Shown here: positions 44,210 to 53,477 of the stretch, one piece after another | Position numbering within the stretch: position 1 is the first letter of the stretch | Layout of the letters: each line of letters begins with the position of its first letter | Assembly (NCBI GenBank): GCA_902787375.1 | Contig: CADAGD010000021.1 | Location: 1 to 55,080, forward strand | Length of the DNA stretch: 55,080 bases | Source of the DNA: an uncultured Eubacteriales bacterium | Lineage (GTDB): Bacteria > Bacillota > Clostridia > Christensenellales > CAG-138 | Direction of reading: 5' to 3' | The notes under the pieces: model-generated | Told to the model about the DNA's origin: nothing | The model's input: the letters and a program-made list of their open reading frames with translations, nothing else | The model's database searches: none | Translations under genes and position numbers: made by a program

Positions 44210-45211
44210 TTAAAGCTCCTCTATGTCAGAAACAAGTCCACGCTCAAATCTGAACAAAAATTTTCTTGGTCTTTGAATACCGTTCGTCCCATCGAAAAGA
44301 CCTATCGTAACCCTGTCCTCCGGCTCCTCGACCGGATATGCCGCCGTGTGATGGTATGGACCGAAAAACTCCGCAAGCGCGTTTTGGGTGGACTCAGCCG
44401 CAAGCTCAGAAGACATCAGACTCTTCCATTCCGGCTTTTCCAGTTTAAGCTCCTCAACAAGGCACAACGCCCTGTCAGCATTATTCAGAAGCTCCCGTGG
44501 AGTCGTTGTGAAGAAGCCTATATCGTTCGACGCCTCGGCGAATCTGCCGTTCAGGTATTCATATCGTACACGGCGTTGGTATCCTTTAACGGTTTTAAGA
44601 TCGGAGTATACCGTGGGATAACCCTCTGTCAGCTCTGCGCGATCGCCTTCAACGCTCAGAAGCACATCCGCGTTTCGGTCTATCAGCATAAGTCCTTCGG
44701 ACGTATTCGTTTTGAATTTGACAAGGAGCAGCACGGCACTCCCGACGTCCATGCGTTTCAGGCTTCCGTCAATGCCGTCGCCCAGCGCGAAGGAGAATGT
44801 TTCACCGCCTGCCGGAGTGAGCGCAAGTCGTAACCCGCCGTCAATATAAAGCTCGGCAGTCGCCCTGCGCTCTCTGAGAAAGAAGTCCATCGAGTCGATG
44901 AGCCTCGGAGGCAACGGACGGTAGGGCTTGTATATCTGTGGCTCCACCATGACCTGAGCCACATCGCCCCAATCTATCAGCATGGAACCGCCAACTGACG
45001 CGAACCTTCCGTTCTCCGCGGTTATCCTTATGAAAGCGGGAACGGCAATTCCCTCGTTTGAGCCGGAACACCATACGGAAAAAAACATCTCGCGGTTATT
45101 TGACATCGGCAAAGCCACAGGCACATGCGCCGGCAGCTCGAACCACGAATCTCCGCTGCAAATGAAGCAATCCTTGACAGAACTCAAAATGATCGAAGGA
45201 ACATGGGGCAT
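44210..45211 (-). CDS. Protein of unknown function
   Basis: 333 aa, not recognised. No signal peptide or membrane segment in the frame from ATG 45211, which has the ribosome site GGGGGTGG. Two beta-rich halves by sequence pattern (MFFSVWCSGSNEGIAVPAFI; GLRLALTPAGGETFSFALGD), then a helical segment (LLNNADRALCLVEELKLEKP). The C-terminus again alternates hydrophobic residues (VTIGLFDGTNGIQRPRKFLF). It lies between the pot operator region and the divergent RpiR regulator, to which it may be functionally linked. Confidence 0.6.
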   Translation of the reverse strand: MPHVPSIILSSVKDCFICSGDSWFELPAHVPVALPMSNNREMFFSVWCSGSNEGIAVPAFIRITAENGRFASVGGSMLIDWGDVAQVMVEPQIYKPYRPLPPRLIDSMDFFLRERRATAELYIDGGLRLALTPAGGETFSFALGDGIDGSLKRMDVGSAVLLLVKFKTNTSEGLMLIDRNADVLLSVEGDRAELTEGYPTVYSDLKTVKGYQRRVRYEYLNGRFAEASNDIGFFTTTPRELLNNADRALCLVEELKLEKPEWKSLMSSELAAESTQNALAEFFGPYHHTAAYPVEEPEDRVTIGLFDGTNGIQRPRKFLFRFERGLVSDIEEL

Positions 45212-45373
45212 AAAGCCACCCCCTTTGTTTTTAATAGGCAGGTTGGACACGGTATTGAACATTATTCCGTTTAAACCGCGCATATTACCCGTTATGCAAA
45301 TGCGCATGGTGTCGAGAATAAAAAAACCGTTTAAAAAATTCAAAAATCTATATGTTCTTTTTTGTGAATAATA

Positions 45374-45402
45374 TTGCGATTTTTTTGATTGTATGGTAGA
45401 AT
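45374..45402 (+). promoter_or_regulatory. Promoter of the rpiR-PHP operon
   Basis: TTGCGA (45374-45379), 17-bp spacer, TAGAAT (45397-45402). Other AT-rich options exist nearby, so the exact boxes are uncertain. Confidence 0.4.
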
Positions 45403-45468
45403 TGCAATGAAATATATATAATGTCCGTCGATCCTTAACCACAAACACGATTTGAAAGGAGCAGTCCT

Positions 45469-46296
45469 ATGCCCGCAATAATGAAACTGAGTTCCGTATA
45501 CTCGACCCTTCCCTCAGCAGAAAAAAAGGTGGCCGATTTTATTCTGTCAAATCCGAACACCGCGGCTCATATGGTGATAAATGAAATCGCCGAGCATGTG
45601 GGAGTAAGCGTGCCATCTGTAACGAGACTTGCCAAGCGGCTTGGGTACAAGGGGTTCATGGATTTCAGGATATCGCTTGTCAGTAATCCTTCGCCTGAGA
45701 AAACCGAGGAGAATGCTCCCATATCAAGCAACGATGCTGACAGCATGATAATCCAGAAGCTTATGGCAGGTCACATGACTGCCATTGAATCCACTCTCAA
45801 GGTGCTTGACACAAAGAAGCTCATGGAGCTTGTTTCGCTTCTTGTGGAGTGTCAAAGGGTTATATGGTTCGGCGTAGGGAACTGCATAGAGCTTGAAAAG
45901 ATATTCTCGGACAGCTTTGTACGCATGGACATTGACTCCACAGTCATCGACAACAGGAGCATAATGCGCAAGTACGCGGAGCTTGTAAGGGAAGGTGATG
46001 TAGTCATTGCGATAACGAGAACGGGAAAGACGCAGCACACGCTCGATTGTCTGAAAGTCGCCAAGGCAAGAGGCGCGACCACGGTGCTTATGACGAACCT
46101 GATAAGCTCCATCGGTGAGCAGTACGCGGACTACTTCATATGCACATCCAGGCAAAACGAGCTTTTCCGACTATGCGGTTATGAAACATTCACATCCATA
46201 TACGTTCTTCTTGAAACAATAGTGACGCTTGTTGAGAAGAAAAAGGGGTTCGCGTCAAGGGTACATTATATTGAATCAATGATTCCATTCAGGTGA
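45469..46296 (+). CDS. RpiR/MurR-family transcriptional regulator with SIS domain
   Basis: 275 aa. N-terminal HTH_6 domain (1-77: LPSAEKKVADFILSN, INEIAEHVGVSVPSVTRLAK, RLGYKGFMDFRISL) and a C-terminal SIS sugar-phosphate-binding domain (about 120-250: VIWFGVGNCIELEKIFSDSF, DVVIAITRTGKTQHTLDCLK). Such regulators sense phosphosugars. AAAGGAGCAGTCCT precedes ATG 45469. The PHP gene follows after 6 bp, so the two form an operon; the divergent 333-aa gene could be a target. Confidence 0.88.
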   Translation: MPAIMKLSSVYSTLPSAEKKVADFILSNPNTAAHMVINEIAEHVGVSVPSVTRLAKRLGYKGFMDFRISLVSNPSPEKTEENAPISSNDADSMIIQKLMAGHMTAIESTLKVLDTKKLMELVSLLVECQRVIWFGVGNCIELEKIFSDSFVRMDIDSTVIDNRSIMRKYAELVREGDVVIAITRTGKTQHTLDCLKVAKARGATTVLMTNLISSIGEQYADYFICTSRQNELFRLCGYETFTSIYVLLETIVTLVEKKKGFASRVHYIESMIPFR

Positions 46297-46302
46297 TGCA
46301 AA

Positions 46303-47019
46303 ATGGACAGCTATAAACTATTTGCGGATTATCACACGCACACATTCTACAGCCACGGGAAGGGTTCTCCGCGCGAGAACGTGACAGCGGCAATAGAACG
46401 CGGGCTTGAGGCGATCGCGGTATCCGAGCATGGACCGGGACATATGTCGTTCGGCGTGCGCGGCAAAAAGCTCGAAAGGCTCAACGACGAGCTTATATCG
46501 CTGCGCAAGGAGTTTTCAGGCAGAATAGAGGTATTGCGCGGGCTGGAGCTTAACGTGATGGGCTTTGGAAAATCGGACTGCCCGCCCAACCGTGACGATT
46601 ACGATATAATCATTATCGGCTATCACAAGAGCGTGCCGCCGGTCAATAGCGTCGCGTGGAGCGTGTGGCGAGAGAGCCTTCTGCATATCAAAAACGATCC
46701 GCACAGGAACGCGGAGGGCATACTCTCGGCGGCGGAAGCTTGCAGGGCGAACATAATTTCCCATCCGAACCTCTACCTCAAGGTCGATATACCATATATG
46801 GCAAAATGCTGCCGTCAGCTTGGGATACTGCTTGAGGTCAATTCCTCAAGAGTTACCCTCTCCACGGAGGAGATTCGCGCCATCTGCGACGCGGGCTGCG
46901 GGCTTGTAATTGGCTCCGACGCGCATACCCCCCAAAGGGTTGGCGATTTTATGCTCGCCTCCGAAGCCGTCGATAAAGCCAATGCCTGGGAATTCGTGAG
47001 GAACGCAAGAAGGCTTTGA
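46303..47019 (+). CDS. PHP-domain phosphoesterase
   Basis: 238 aa, a stand-alone PHP domain (polymerase and histidinol phosphatase family). Metal ligands: DYHTHTFYSHG, VSEHGPGH, RGLELNVM, ISHPNLYLKV and GSDAHTPQRVGD. Likely a metal-dependent phosphatase on a small phosphate ester; histidinol-phosphatase is possible but no his genes are near, and pairing with an RpiR regulator points to a sugar phosphate. Followed by a strong terminator. Confidence 0.88.
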   Translation: MDSYKLFADYHTHTFYSHGKGSPRENVTAAIERGLEAIAVSEHGPGHMSFGVRGKKLERLNDELISLRKEFSGRIEVLRGLELNVMGFGKSDCPPNRDDYDIIIIGYHKSVPPVNSVAWSVWRESLLHIKNDPHRNAEGILSAAEACRANIISHPNLYLKVDIPYMAKCCRQLGILLEVNSSRVTLSTEEIRAICDAGCGLVIGSDAHTPQRVGDFMLASEAVDKANAWEFVRNARRL

Positions 47020-47117
47020 CCGCAAACAGCCGACGTGAGCATTGCGCGGCAAAGTAAAGCCGCCGCGACGGATGAGGGCAGGGCGCGTGAATCGGCGTTT
47101 GCTTAATATGTATCCGG

Positions 47118-47160
47118 ACGGGCATGGTTCAATCAGTGGAAGGAACCATGCCCGTTCTTT
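47118..47160 (+). terminator. Terminator of the rpiR-PHP operon
   Basis: Perfect 12-bp stem ACGGGCATGGTT (47118-47129) / AACCATGCCCGT (47144-47155) and a TCTTT tail. Located about 100 bp past the PHP stop. Confidence 0.75.
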
Positions 47161-47189
47161 CGGATGCGTGATATATTGTTCTATCGGCG

Positions 47190-47218
47190 TTTACTTTGTT
47201 GTTAATATATGATAGAAT
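47190..47218 (+). promoter_or_regulatory. Promoter of the Roco gene
   Basis: TTTACT (47190-47195), 17-bp spacer, TAGAAT (47213-47218), about 40 bp before ATG 47261. TTGTTG-N16-TATAAG is an overlapping alternative. Confidence 0.45.
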
Positions 47219-47260
47219 ATAAGCGTGATTTCGACAGCTTTCGCAACAAAGGAGGAACCC

Positions 47261-50026
47261 ATGGATAATGAAAAAGCCTATGAGATAATAAAGAAGATGC
47301 AAAACGGCGTGGCCGTAAGCGATGCTGAAATGCACGATTACAATGCAATGCAGGTTTTGAATTTAAGTCTTAAGGATATCCAAAGCCTTGACAGCGTTAC
47401 GCTGCCGGAGGGGCTTCAACGGCTTGATTTATCCGGCACTCAGATTTCAAGCCTTGACAGCGTTACGCTGCCGGAGGGGCTTCAATGGCTTTATTTATCC
47501 TACACTCAGATTTCAAGCCTTGACAGCGTTACGCTGCCTAAGGGGCTTCAAGAGCTTTATTTATCCTACACTCAGATTTCAAGCCTTGACAGCGTTACGC
47601 TGCCGGAGGGACTTCAACGGCTTTATTTAGTCCGCACTCAGATTTCAAGCCTTGACAGCGTTACGCTGCCGGAGGGGCTTCAACAGCTTTATTTATCCCG
47701 CACTCAGATTTCAAGTCTTGACAGCGTTACGCTGCCGGAGGGGCTTCAAGAGCTTGATTTATCCGGCACTGAGATTTCAAGCCTTGACAGCGTTACGCTG
47801 CCGGAGGGGCTTCAACAGCTTATTTTATCCAACAATCAGATTTCAAGCCTTGACAGCGTTACGCTGCCGGAGGGGCTTCAAGAGCTTGATTTATCCGGCA
47901 CTCAGATTTCAAGCCTTGACAGCGTTACGCTGCCGGAGGGGCTCAAACGTATAATACTTGAAAACCTTCACTTAAAATCCATACCCAGGAGTCTTGTGGA
48001 CACGGGGCTTCCGTTTATAGATGAAGAATACTCTTTTATCACTTCCCAAGCCGGCATTTATCTGAAGGGTACCGAGCTGACCGAGCAGGACATAGTCCTT
48101 TTCCGCAGGGACAGGGCGGTAATAGAGGCATACTATCGGGATTTGGAGGCGAACACCGAACGCCAGCTCAACGAGTGCAAGGTAATACTGCTCGGCGACG
48201 GCGAGGTGGGCAAGACATACATAATAGACCGCATAAGCAACAACAATGAAAGGCTGCCGGAAAACCACAAGACCGACACGACAAAGGGCATACTCCTTTC
48301 GACGGTGCAGACCGCCGACGGCGAAACCATCGAATCCGACGCTTCAAAATTCAACGATACCGATTTGAAGATACGTTTCTGGGATTTCGGCGGTCAGCAG
48401 ATAATGCACTCGATGCACCGCTGTTTTCTCACAAGCAAGACCATATATGTAATCGTAGTCAGCGGAAGACAGAACGAGCTGACCGAAAAGGTGCATTACT
48501 GGCTCACGACGGTCGCCGCCTTTGCCAAGGACAGCCCCGTAATAGTCGTTACGAACAAGAGCGACCAGTACCGTGAATCCTTTCTTGACAGGCGCACGCT
48601 CAAAGCCGATTTTCCAAATATAAGGGAGTTCATAAGATTCTCGGCACTCAAGTCCGAAAAAGCCGTTTTCGCCGAGCTTTCCCAAAGGATTTTTGAAACA
48701 GCCAAGGAGAAGATGATGTTCAGTTATCAAGCGAAATGGCTCCGCCTTAAGTATAAGCTTGAGCATATGGACAAGGACTTCATAGACGATGACCAATATC
48801 GTGAAAAATGCGATGAATTGGGAATAAATGACCGATATATGCAGGAGGATTGGCTCAACTGGTTCAATGATTTGAGCATCATGTTCCGCTGTCCCGGCAA
48901 GCACGGCGCATTAGACAATGATTACATGGTTTTGAAGCCCCAATGGTTGATAAACGCCATATACTCGATAATCTGCTCATTCGACGATGATAGGTCGTCA
49001 TACGAACGAAACGGGCGTATAAAACACAGTGAAATACTTAAAGTGCTAAAAGACAGCTCAAAAAACGCCGATCCGAGCTATAAAGGCAAATATGACATTA
49101 ATACCGTCAGATACGTCATCCGCGTAATGCACGAATTCGGCATATCCTATGAGCTGCAAGACCAAGAGGAATTCATACCCACGCTCTGCCAAAAAGAAAG
49201 CCCTGACATAGCGTACGAGTTTGACAATGAAAATACGCTTAAATTCAAGCTCAGCTACAGCTATCTGCCCGAAAACGTACTTTACCGCTTTATGATAAAG
49301 CGCAAGGAGCATCTGGATATTAAAAACGCGTGGTATCACGGCGCGCTGTTCGACGAGAAGAACGGCTGCCGCTACATCGTTTCCCATGATTACAGGAACG
49401 GTAAAGGCGAGCTGCTGATAAGAATAAACACATCCGGCGATACGGACGCAAGCTTGGTGCTTGGCGAGATAGTCACAGCCCTTCGCGGCATAAACGAGCA
49501 GATAGGGCTTTCAGCCGAGGAGTACATTATTTACAGCGAGGCGGGAAATGATTACCCAATCAAGTATTCCTATCTGATACAGCAGAAGAAGGCGGGCTTG
49601 ACGCAGACATTCATAGAAGACCTCGGTCAGAGGGATATAAACGATGTGCTGAAATGCGCGGTGCGCGACGAGGTCATTGAGAGAATGGGAAGGATTCCGG
49701 AGCAGGACGGTAAGATACCATTTGACCTATATGAGCGCAGGGCAAAAGCATTGGAAACCTTCGTCGAATCCCAGCAGAAAACCATAAACTCTCAGCAGGG
49801 AACCATAAGCTCACAGCAGGGAACCATAAACACTCAGAGCGAAACCTTATTTGAGATGAATAAAAATATGGAGGACATCCGTGAGCTTCTTGCCGAGTAT
49901 AAAGCAAGCAATGGACGCCCAAAAGCCGGATGGCTCGACAAGGTTGAAAGATGCGTTGAAATAGGCGCAAAGCTATACAACATCGCAAGTCCTTTCATAA
50001 CTGCTTTCTTGGTCAACAAGCAATAA
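47261..50026 (+). CDS. Roco-family protein: LRR - Roc GTPase - COR - coiled coil
   Basis: 921 aa. Residues 42-240 are leucine-rich repeats, eight full units of exactly 22 residues (consensus SLDSVTLPEGLQxLxLSxTQ plus IS) and a diverged ninth. The Roc GTPase begins near 305: P-loop GDGEVGKT (about 312-319), FWDFGGQQIMHSMHRCFLT (G3), VVTNKSD (G4). A COR-type dimerisation region follows (about 470-740), then 7-residue repeats SQQGTIS/SQQGTIN (about 835-865) predicting a coiled coil, and a mildly hydrophobic end (NIASPFITAFLV). Roco proteins are GTP-controlled signalling dimers; bacterial roles are mostly unknown. The start is ATG 47261 after AAAGGAGGAACCC. It stands alone between terminators. 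No effector enzyme domain is seen. Confidence 0.9.
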   Translation: MDNEKAYEIIKKMQNGVAVSDAEMHDYNAMQVLNLSLKDIQSLDSVTLPEGLQRLDLSGTQISSLDSVTLPEGLQWLYLSYTQISSLDSVTLPKGLQELYLSYTQISSLDSVTLPEGLQRLYLVRTQISSLDSVTLPEGLQQLYLSRTQISSLDSVTLPEGLQELDLSGTEISSLDSVTLPEGLQQLILSNNQISSLDSVTLPEGLQELDLSGTQISSLDSVTLPEGLKRIILENLHLKSIPRSLVDTGLPFIDEEYSFITSQAGIYLKGTELTEQDIVLFRRDRAVIEAYYRDLEANTERQLNECKVILLGDGEVGKTYIIDRISNNNERLPENHKTDTTKGILLSTVQTADGETIESDASKFNDTDLKIRFWDFGGQQIMHSMHRCFLTSKTIYVIVVSGRQNELTEKVHYWLTTVAAFAKDSPVIVVTNKSDQYRESFLDRRTLKADFPNIREFIRFSALKSEKAVFAELSQRIFETAKEKMMFSYQAKWLRLKYKLEHMDKDFIDDDQYREKCDELGINDRYMQEDWLNWFNDLSIMFRCPGKHGALDNDYMVLKPQWLINAIYSIICSFDDDRSSYERNGRIKHSEILKVLKDSSKNADPSYKGKYDINTVRYVIRVMHEFGISYELQDQEEFIPTLCQKESPDIAYEFDNENTLKFKLSYSYLPENVLYRFMIKRKEHLDIKNAWYHGALFDEKNGCRYIVSHDYRNGKGELLIRINTSGDTDASLVLGEIVTALRGINEQIGLSAEEYIIYSEAGNDYPIKYSYLIQQKKAGLTQTFIEDLGQRDINDVLKCAVRDEVIERMGRIPEQDGKIPFDLYERRAKALETFVESQQKTINSQQGTISSQQGTINTQSETLFEMNKNMEDIRELLAEYKASNGRPKAGWLDKVERCVEIGAKLYNIASPFITAFLVNKQ
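47384..47911 (+). repeat. Eight tandem 66-bp repeats encoding near-identical LRRs
   Basis: Units start at 47384, 47450, 47516, 47582, 47648, 47714, 47780 and 47846; a diverged ninth begins at 47912. Most positions are identical at DNA level. Codon 13 of the unit varies (CGG, TGG, GAG, CAG), as do codon 15 (GAT, TAT, ATT) and codon 18 (GGC, TAC, CGC, AAC). Single changes occur at codons 9, 17, 19 and 20. Only three silent changes were found in full units (CCT in unit 3, GGA in unit 4, AGT in unit 6). Confidence 0.95.
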
Positions 50027-50034
50027 CACTACAT

Positions 50035-50069
50035 GCCGCGACAAGCCCCATGCCTGCCGCGGCGTTTTT
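50035..50069 (+). terminator. Terminator of the Roco gene
   Basis: GCCGCG (50035-50040) / CGCGGC (50058-50063) followed by GTTTTT, right after the stop codon. Confidence 0.7.
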
Positions 50070-50114
50070 ATCCGCACGGCATACCAAAATCGCTGAATTT
50101 TTTATTTTTTGGTA

Positions 50115-50143
50115 TTGAAAAAAAGTATAATGTATGTTAGAAT
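50115..50143 (+). promoter_or_regulatory. asnS promoter
   Basis: TTGAAA (50115-50120), 17-bp spacer, TAGAAT (50138-50143), 36 bp before ATG 50180. A TATAAT at 50126-50131 is an alternative -10 box. Confidence 0.5.
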
Positions 50144-50179
50144 TAGCGAATAACTTTTAATGAATGATGAGGGCTTGTT

Positions 50180-51562
50180 ATGGTACGTCTTTATGAATTG
50201 CACAAGGCTCCCGAAAAGTTCGCGGGCGCTATTGAGGTGTCGGGTTGGGTCAAGACCTCCCGTGAGTCCAAATCCGTTGGCTTCGTTGAGCTTTCGGACG
50301 GTTCCGCTTTCCGCAGCGTTCAGATAGTCTATGAGAACGGCGTTATACCCTCCGATACGGTCAAGCGTCTTACCACCGGCGCAGCCATAACGGTTCACGG
50401 CGAGCTGGTTCTCACTCCTGACGCTAAACAGGCTTTTGAAATAAGGGCTGAGTCCATCACCGTTGACGGCGACTGCCCCTCCGATTATCCGCTCCAGAAA
50501 AAGCGTCACACGCTCGAATACCTCCGCACGATACAGCATCTAAGGCCCAAGGCAAACACGTTCCAGGCCGTTTTCCGCGTGCGCCACGTCATCGCCATGG
50601 CTATCCACAAGTTCTTTGATGAGCGCGGCTTCCTCTATGTCCACACACCCATATTCACAGGAAGCGACTGCGAGGGCGCGGGCGAGATGTTCAGGGTCAC
50701 AAGCCTCGATATGAACGATCTCCCCAAGGATAAGGACGGCTGCGTCGATTATTCTCAGGACTTCTTCGGCAAGCCCGCTAACCTTACCGTGTCCGGTCAG
50801 CTCCACGGCGAGGCGTTCGCCATGGCGTTCCGCGACATATACACTTTCGGCCCCACATTCCGCGCCGAAAAGAGCAACACCGCCCGCCATGCCGCCGAGT
50901 TCTGGCAGATGGAACCCGAAATGGCTTTCTGCGACCTCAACGGCTACATGGATATTGCCGAGGAGATGATCAAGTTCATAATCAAAACCGTCCTCGAACG
51001 CTGTCCCGATGAGATGGCTTTCTTCAACGGCTTCGTCGATAAGGGACTGCTCGAAAGGCTCAACAATGTCATCAGCTCCGATTTCATAAGGCTGCCCTAT
51101 ACCAAGGCTGTCGAGATACTCGAAAAGAGCGGACAGGAGTTCCAGTATCCCGTTTACTGGGGCTGCGACCTCCAGACCGAGCATGAACGCTATCTCTGCG
51201 AAAAGGTCTACAACTCCCCCGTCTTCGTTACCGACTATCCCGCCGAGATAAAGAGCTTCTATATGCGCCTCAATGACGACGGCAAAACCGTCGCGGCGGC
51301 TGACCTGCTCGTCCCCGGCGTCGGTGAGATAATTGGCGGCAGCCAGCGTGAGGAGCGTTACGACGTGCTTCGCAAGAAGATCGAAGACCTCGGCATGGAT
51401 ATGAGCTACTATGAATGGTACCTTGATCTGCGCAAGTACGGCGGCGTCAAACATGCCGGCTTCGGAATGGGCTTCGAGCGCATTCTCATGTATATTACCG
51501 GTATGCAGAACATCAGGGACGTTCTCCCCTTCCCCCGCACCACCGGCAGCATGGAGCTTTGA
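50180..51562 (+). CDS. asnS: Asparaginyl-tRNA synthetase
   Basis: Class IIb synthetase, 460 aa. OB-fold anticodon domain at the N-terminus ([20 protein letters not shown]), motif 2 in [20 protein letters not shown] and motif 3 in [15 protein letters not shown]; the segment [20 protein letters not shown] is typical for AsnRS rather than AspRS. The sequence GAGGG lies before ATG 50180. Its own promoter and terminator suggest a single-gene unit. Confidence 0.94.
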   Translation: MVRLYELHKAPEKFAGAIEVSGWVKTSRESKSVGFVELSDGSAFRSVQIVYENGVIPSDTVKRLTTGAAITVHGELVLTPDAKQAFEIRAESITVDGDCPSDYPLQKKRHTLEYLRTIQHLRPKANTFQAVFRVRHVIAMAIHKFFDERGFLYVHTPIFTGSDCEGAGEMFRVTSLDMNDLPKDKDGCVDYSQDFFGKPANLTVSGQLHGEAFAMAFRDIYTFGPTFRAEKSNTARHAAEFWQMEPEMAFCDLNGYMDIAEEMIKFIIKTVLERCPDEMAFFNGFVDKGLLERLNNVISSDFIRLPYTKAVEILEKSGQEFQYPVYWGCDLQTEHERYLCEKVYNSPVFVTDYPAEIKSFYMRLNDDGKTVAAADLLVPGVGEIIGGSQREERYDVLRKKIEDLGMDMSYYEWYLDLRKYGGVKHAGFGMGFERILMYITGMQNIRDVLPFPRTTGSMEL

Positions 51563-51578
51563 TAGTTTGAATGTTTCG

Positions 51579-51609
51579 GCAGAAACGGCATTGCCGTTTC
51601 TGCGATTTT
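51579..51609 (+). terminator. Terminator of asnS
   Basis: Perfect 11-bp stem GCAGAAACGGC (51579-51589) / GCCGTTTCTGC (51593-51603), 3-nt loop, then GATTTTTT. Confidence 0.9.
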
Positions 51610-51620
51610 TTGCCTATAAT
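51591..51620 (+). promoter_or_regulatory. Possible promoter of the phosphohexomutase gene
   Basis: TTGCCG (51591-51596), 18-bp spacer, TATAAT (51615-51620), overlapping the asnS terminator; 30 bp before ATG 51650. Confidence 0.4.
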
Positions 51621-51649
51621 AATACTATATCACCTTTGGAGGAACTATC

Positions 51650-53389
51650 ATGGATTGGAAAAAAGAATTCGAGCGTTGGCAGGCTCAAGCCGCACACGAC
51701 CCCTTCCTTGCCGACGATATGGCAAAGCTTACAGATGAGAAGTCCATTGAGGAAAGCTTCTATACCGAGCTTGAATTCGGTACGGCGGGGCTTCGCGGCA
51801 TAATCGGCGCGGGAACCAACAGGATGAACGCATATGTCGTAAGACGCGCTTCTCGCGGACTTGCCGAGATGATACTCGAAACCGAGGGCGAATCCGGCGC
51901 GAAACGCGGCGTCGCCATCGCCTATGACTCCCGCAACCGCTCCGACATATTCGCTATGGAAACCGCTCTCACGCTCTGCTCCTGCGGAATCAGGGTATAT
52001 CTCTACTCCACCCTTCATTCCGTTCCGCAGCTCTCATTCACCGTGCGCCATCTCAACTGCATAGCCGGCGTCGTAATTACCGCAAGCCACAATCCTCCCG
52101 AATACAACGGCTACAAGGTCTATTGGGAGGACGGCGGTCAATGCGCTCCCGACAGGGCGAACAGAATACTCGATTGTATTCGCCGCTTTGATTATTTTGA
52201 GGTCAAGCCCATGGCTTATACGACGGCACTCTCCTCCGACCTTCTCCGAATCATCGGCAGCGAGGTCGATGAGGAGTATTACAAGCGCACCATGACGCTT
52301 CTGATGCACCCGGAAAATTTAAGGGAGAACGGCAAAAAGCTGAACGCCGTATATACTCCCCTGCACGGCAGCGGTCTCGTTCCCGTTACCGAGATACTTC
52401 GCCGCGTCGGCGTTACGAACATACATGTAGTGGCCGAGCAGGAAAAGCCCGACGGCGATTTCCCGACGGTCAAGGCTCCCAATCCTGAGGATAAGAACGC
52501 CTTTACGCTCGCACGCAAGCTTGCCGATACCGTCGGAGCGAATCTGATGTTCGCAACCGACCCCGATTCCGACAGGCTCGGCGTCGCGGTCAGGAAGCCC
52601 GACGGTGATTTTCTAATGCTGACAGGCAACCAGACAGGCGCGCTGCTCGTTCACTACATACTTTCCTCCCTCAAGGAGCGCGGCGAGCTTCCTGAGAACG
52701 GACTTGTCGTCAAGTCATTCGTTTCAACAACGCTTGCCGACGCCATATGTCACAAATACGGCGTGACAATCAAGGACGTCCTGACAGGGTTCCGCTTCAT
52801 CTCCGAGTGGATAGAGCATTGTGAAGTTACCGGGGAGTATAAATTCCTCTTTGGCTTTGAGGAAAGCTACGGCGCGCTTGCCGGAGGCTTTGCCCGCGAT
52901 AAGGATGCTGTCTGTGCGTCGATGCTGGTCTGTGACGCGGCGGCATATTACATGCAGCAGGGTAAGACCCTTTATGACGTCATAAACGACATATACGGCG
53001 AATACGGCTTCTATATGGAAAGGGTAAAGAGCTATGCTCTCTCGGGCAAGGAAGGTATGGAGCGCATAGCAAACGCCATGACGCAGCTCGTCACCTCGCC
53101 TCTGACACAGATAGGAGGAGAATCCGTCCTCGTTTATGAGAACCACAACGAGCAGACAAGGCAGGATTTGTCCTCCGGCAACTCGGCTCCGACAGGGCTT
53201 CCCAAGTCGAACGCTCTAAGGTTCCTGCTTCCCGGCGGCGCATGGGTAGTCGTTCGCCCAAGCGGAACAGAGCCGAAGCTTAAGCTGTACATCGGCGCTG
53301 CGGGTAAAACAAGCGAAGCAAGCGAGGAACAGCTCAACCGCCTTATGAAGCATGTGGACGATCTCATATCCGGGCTTTTGGGCGTCTGA
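51650..53389 (+). CDS. pgcA: Alpha-D-phosphohexomutase (phosphoglucomutase/phosphomannomutase, PgcA-like)
   Basis: 579 aa, the length of the Gram-positive PgcA group. Interconverts glucose-6-P and glucose-1-P (or the mannose pair), feeding envelope glycan synthesis. Visible: FGTAGLRGIIGAGTNRMN, the active-site phosphoserine loop TASHNPPEYNGYKVYW, metal loop ATDPDSDRLGVAV, sugar-binding loop FGFEESYG and phosphate-binding RPSGTEPKLKLY. Ribosome site GGAGG before ATG 51650. Confidence 0.94.
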   Translation: MDWKKEFERWQAQAAHDPFLADDMAKLTDEKSIEESFYTELEFGTAGLRGIIGAGTNRMNAYVVRRASRGLAEMILETEGESGAKRGVAIAYDSRNRSDIFAMETALTLCSCGIRVYLYSTLHSVPQLSFTVRHLNCIAGVVITASHNPPEYNGYKVYWEDGGQCAPDRANRILDCIRRFDYFEVKPMAYTTALSSDLLRIIGSEVDEEYYKRTMTLLMHPENLRENGKKLNAVYTPLHGSGLVPVTEILRRVGVTNIHVVAEQEKPDGDFPTVKAPNPEDKNAFTLARKLADTVGANLMFATDPDSDRLGVAVRKPDGDFLMLTGNQTGALLVHYILSSLKERGELPENGLVVKSFVSTTLADAICHKYGVTIKDVLTGFRFISEWIEHCEVTGEYKFLFGFEESYGALAGGFARDKDAVCASMLVCDAAAYYMQQGKTLYDVINDIYGEYGFYMERVKSYALSGKEGMERIANAMTQLVTSPLTQIGGESVLVYENHNEQTRQDLSSGNSAPTGLPKSNALRFLLPGGAWVVVRPSGTEPKLKLYIGAAGKTSEASEEQLNRLMKHVDDLISGLLGV

Positions 53390-53477
53390 ATTTTCCGGTA
53401 AATTGAGGTAACATTTCGGGAACCTTTTGCATTGATAATACGTTATATAAATATCAAAGCATGAAAGGATGATACAT

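Noticed and set aside
47388-47954. Out-of-frame open frames through the LRR repeats; also the array as a possible CRISPR
   Set aside because: 66 bp is a multiple of three, so any stop-free frame stays open across all units. The units have no spacers and encode in-frame LRRs, so it is not a CRISPR.
50540-51454. 304-codon open frame antisense to asnS
   Set aside because: Complete overlap with asnS and low-complexity Glu/Val-rich translation; a shadow frame.
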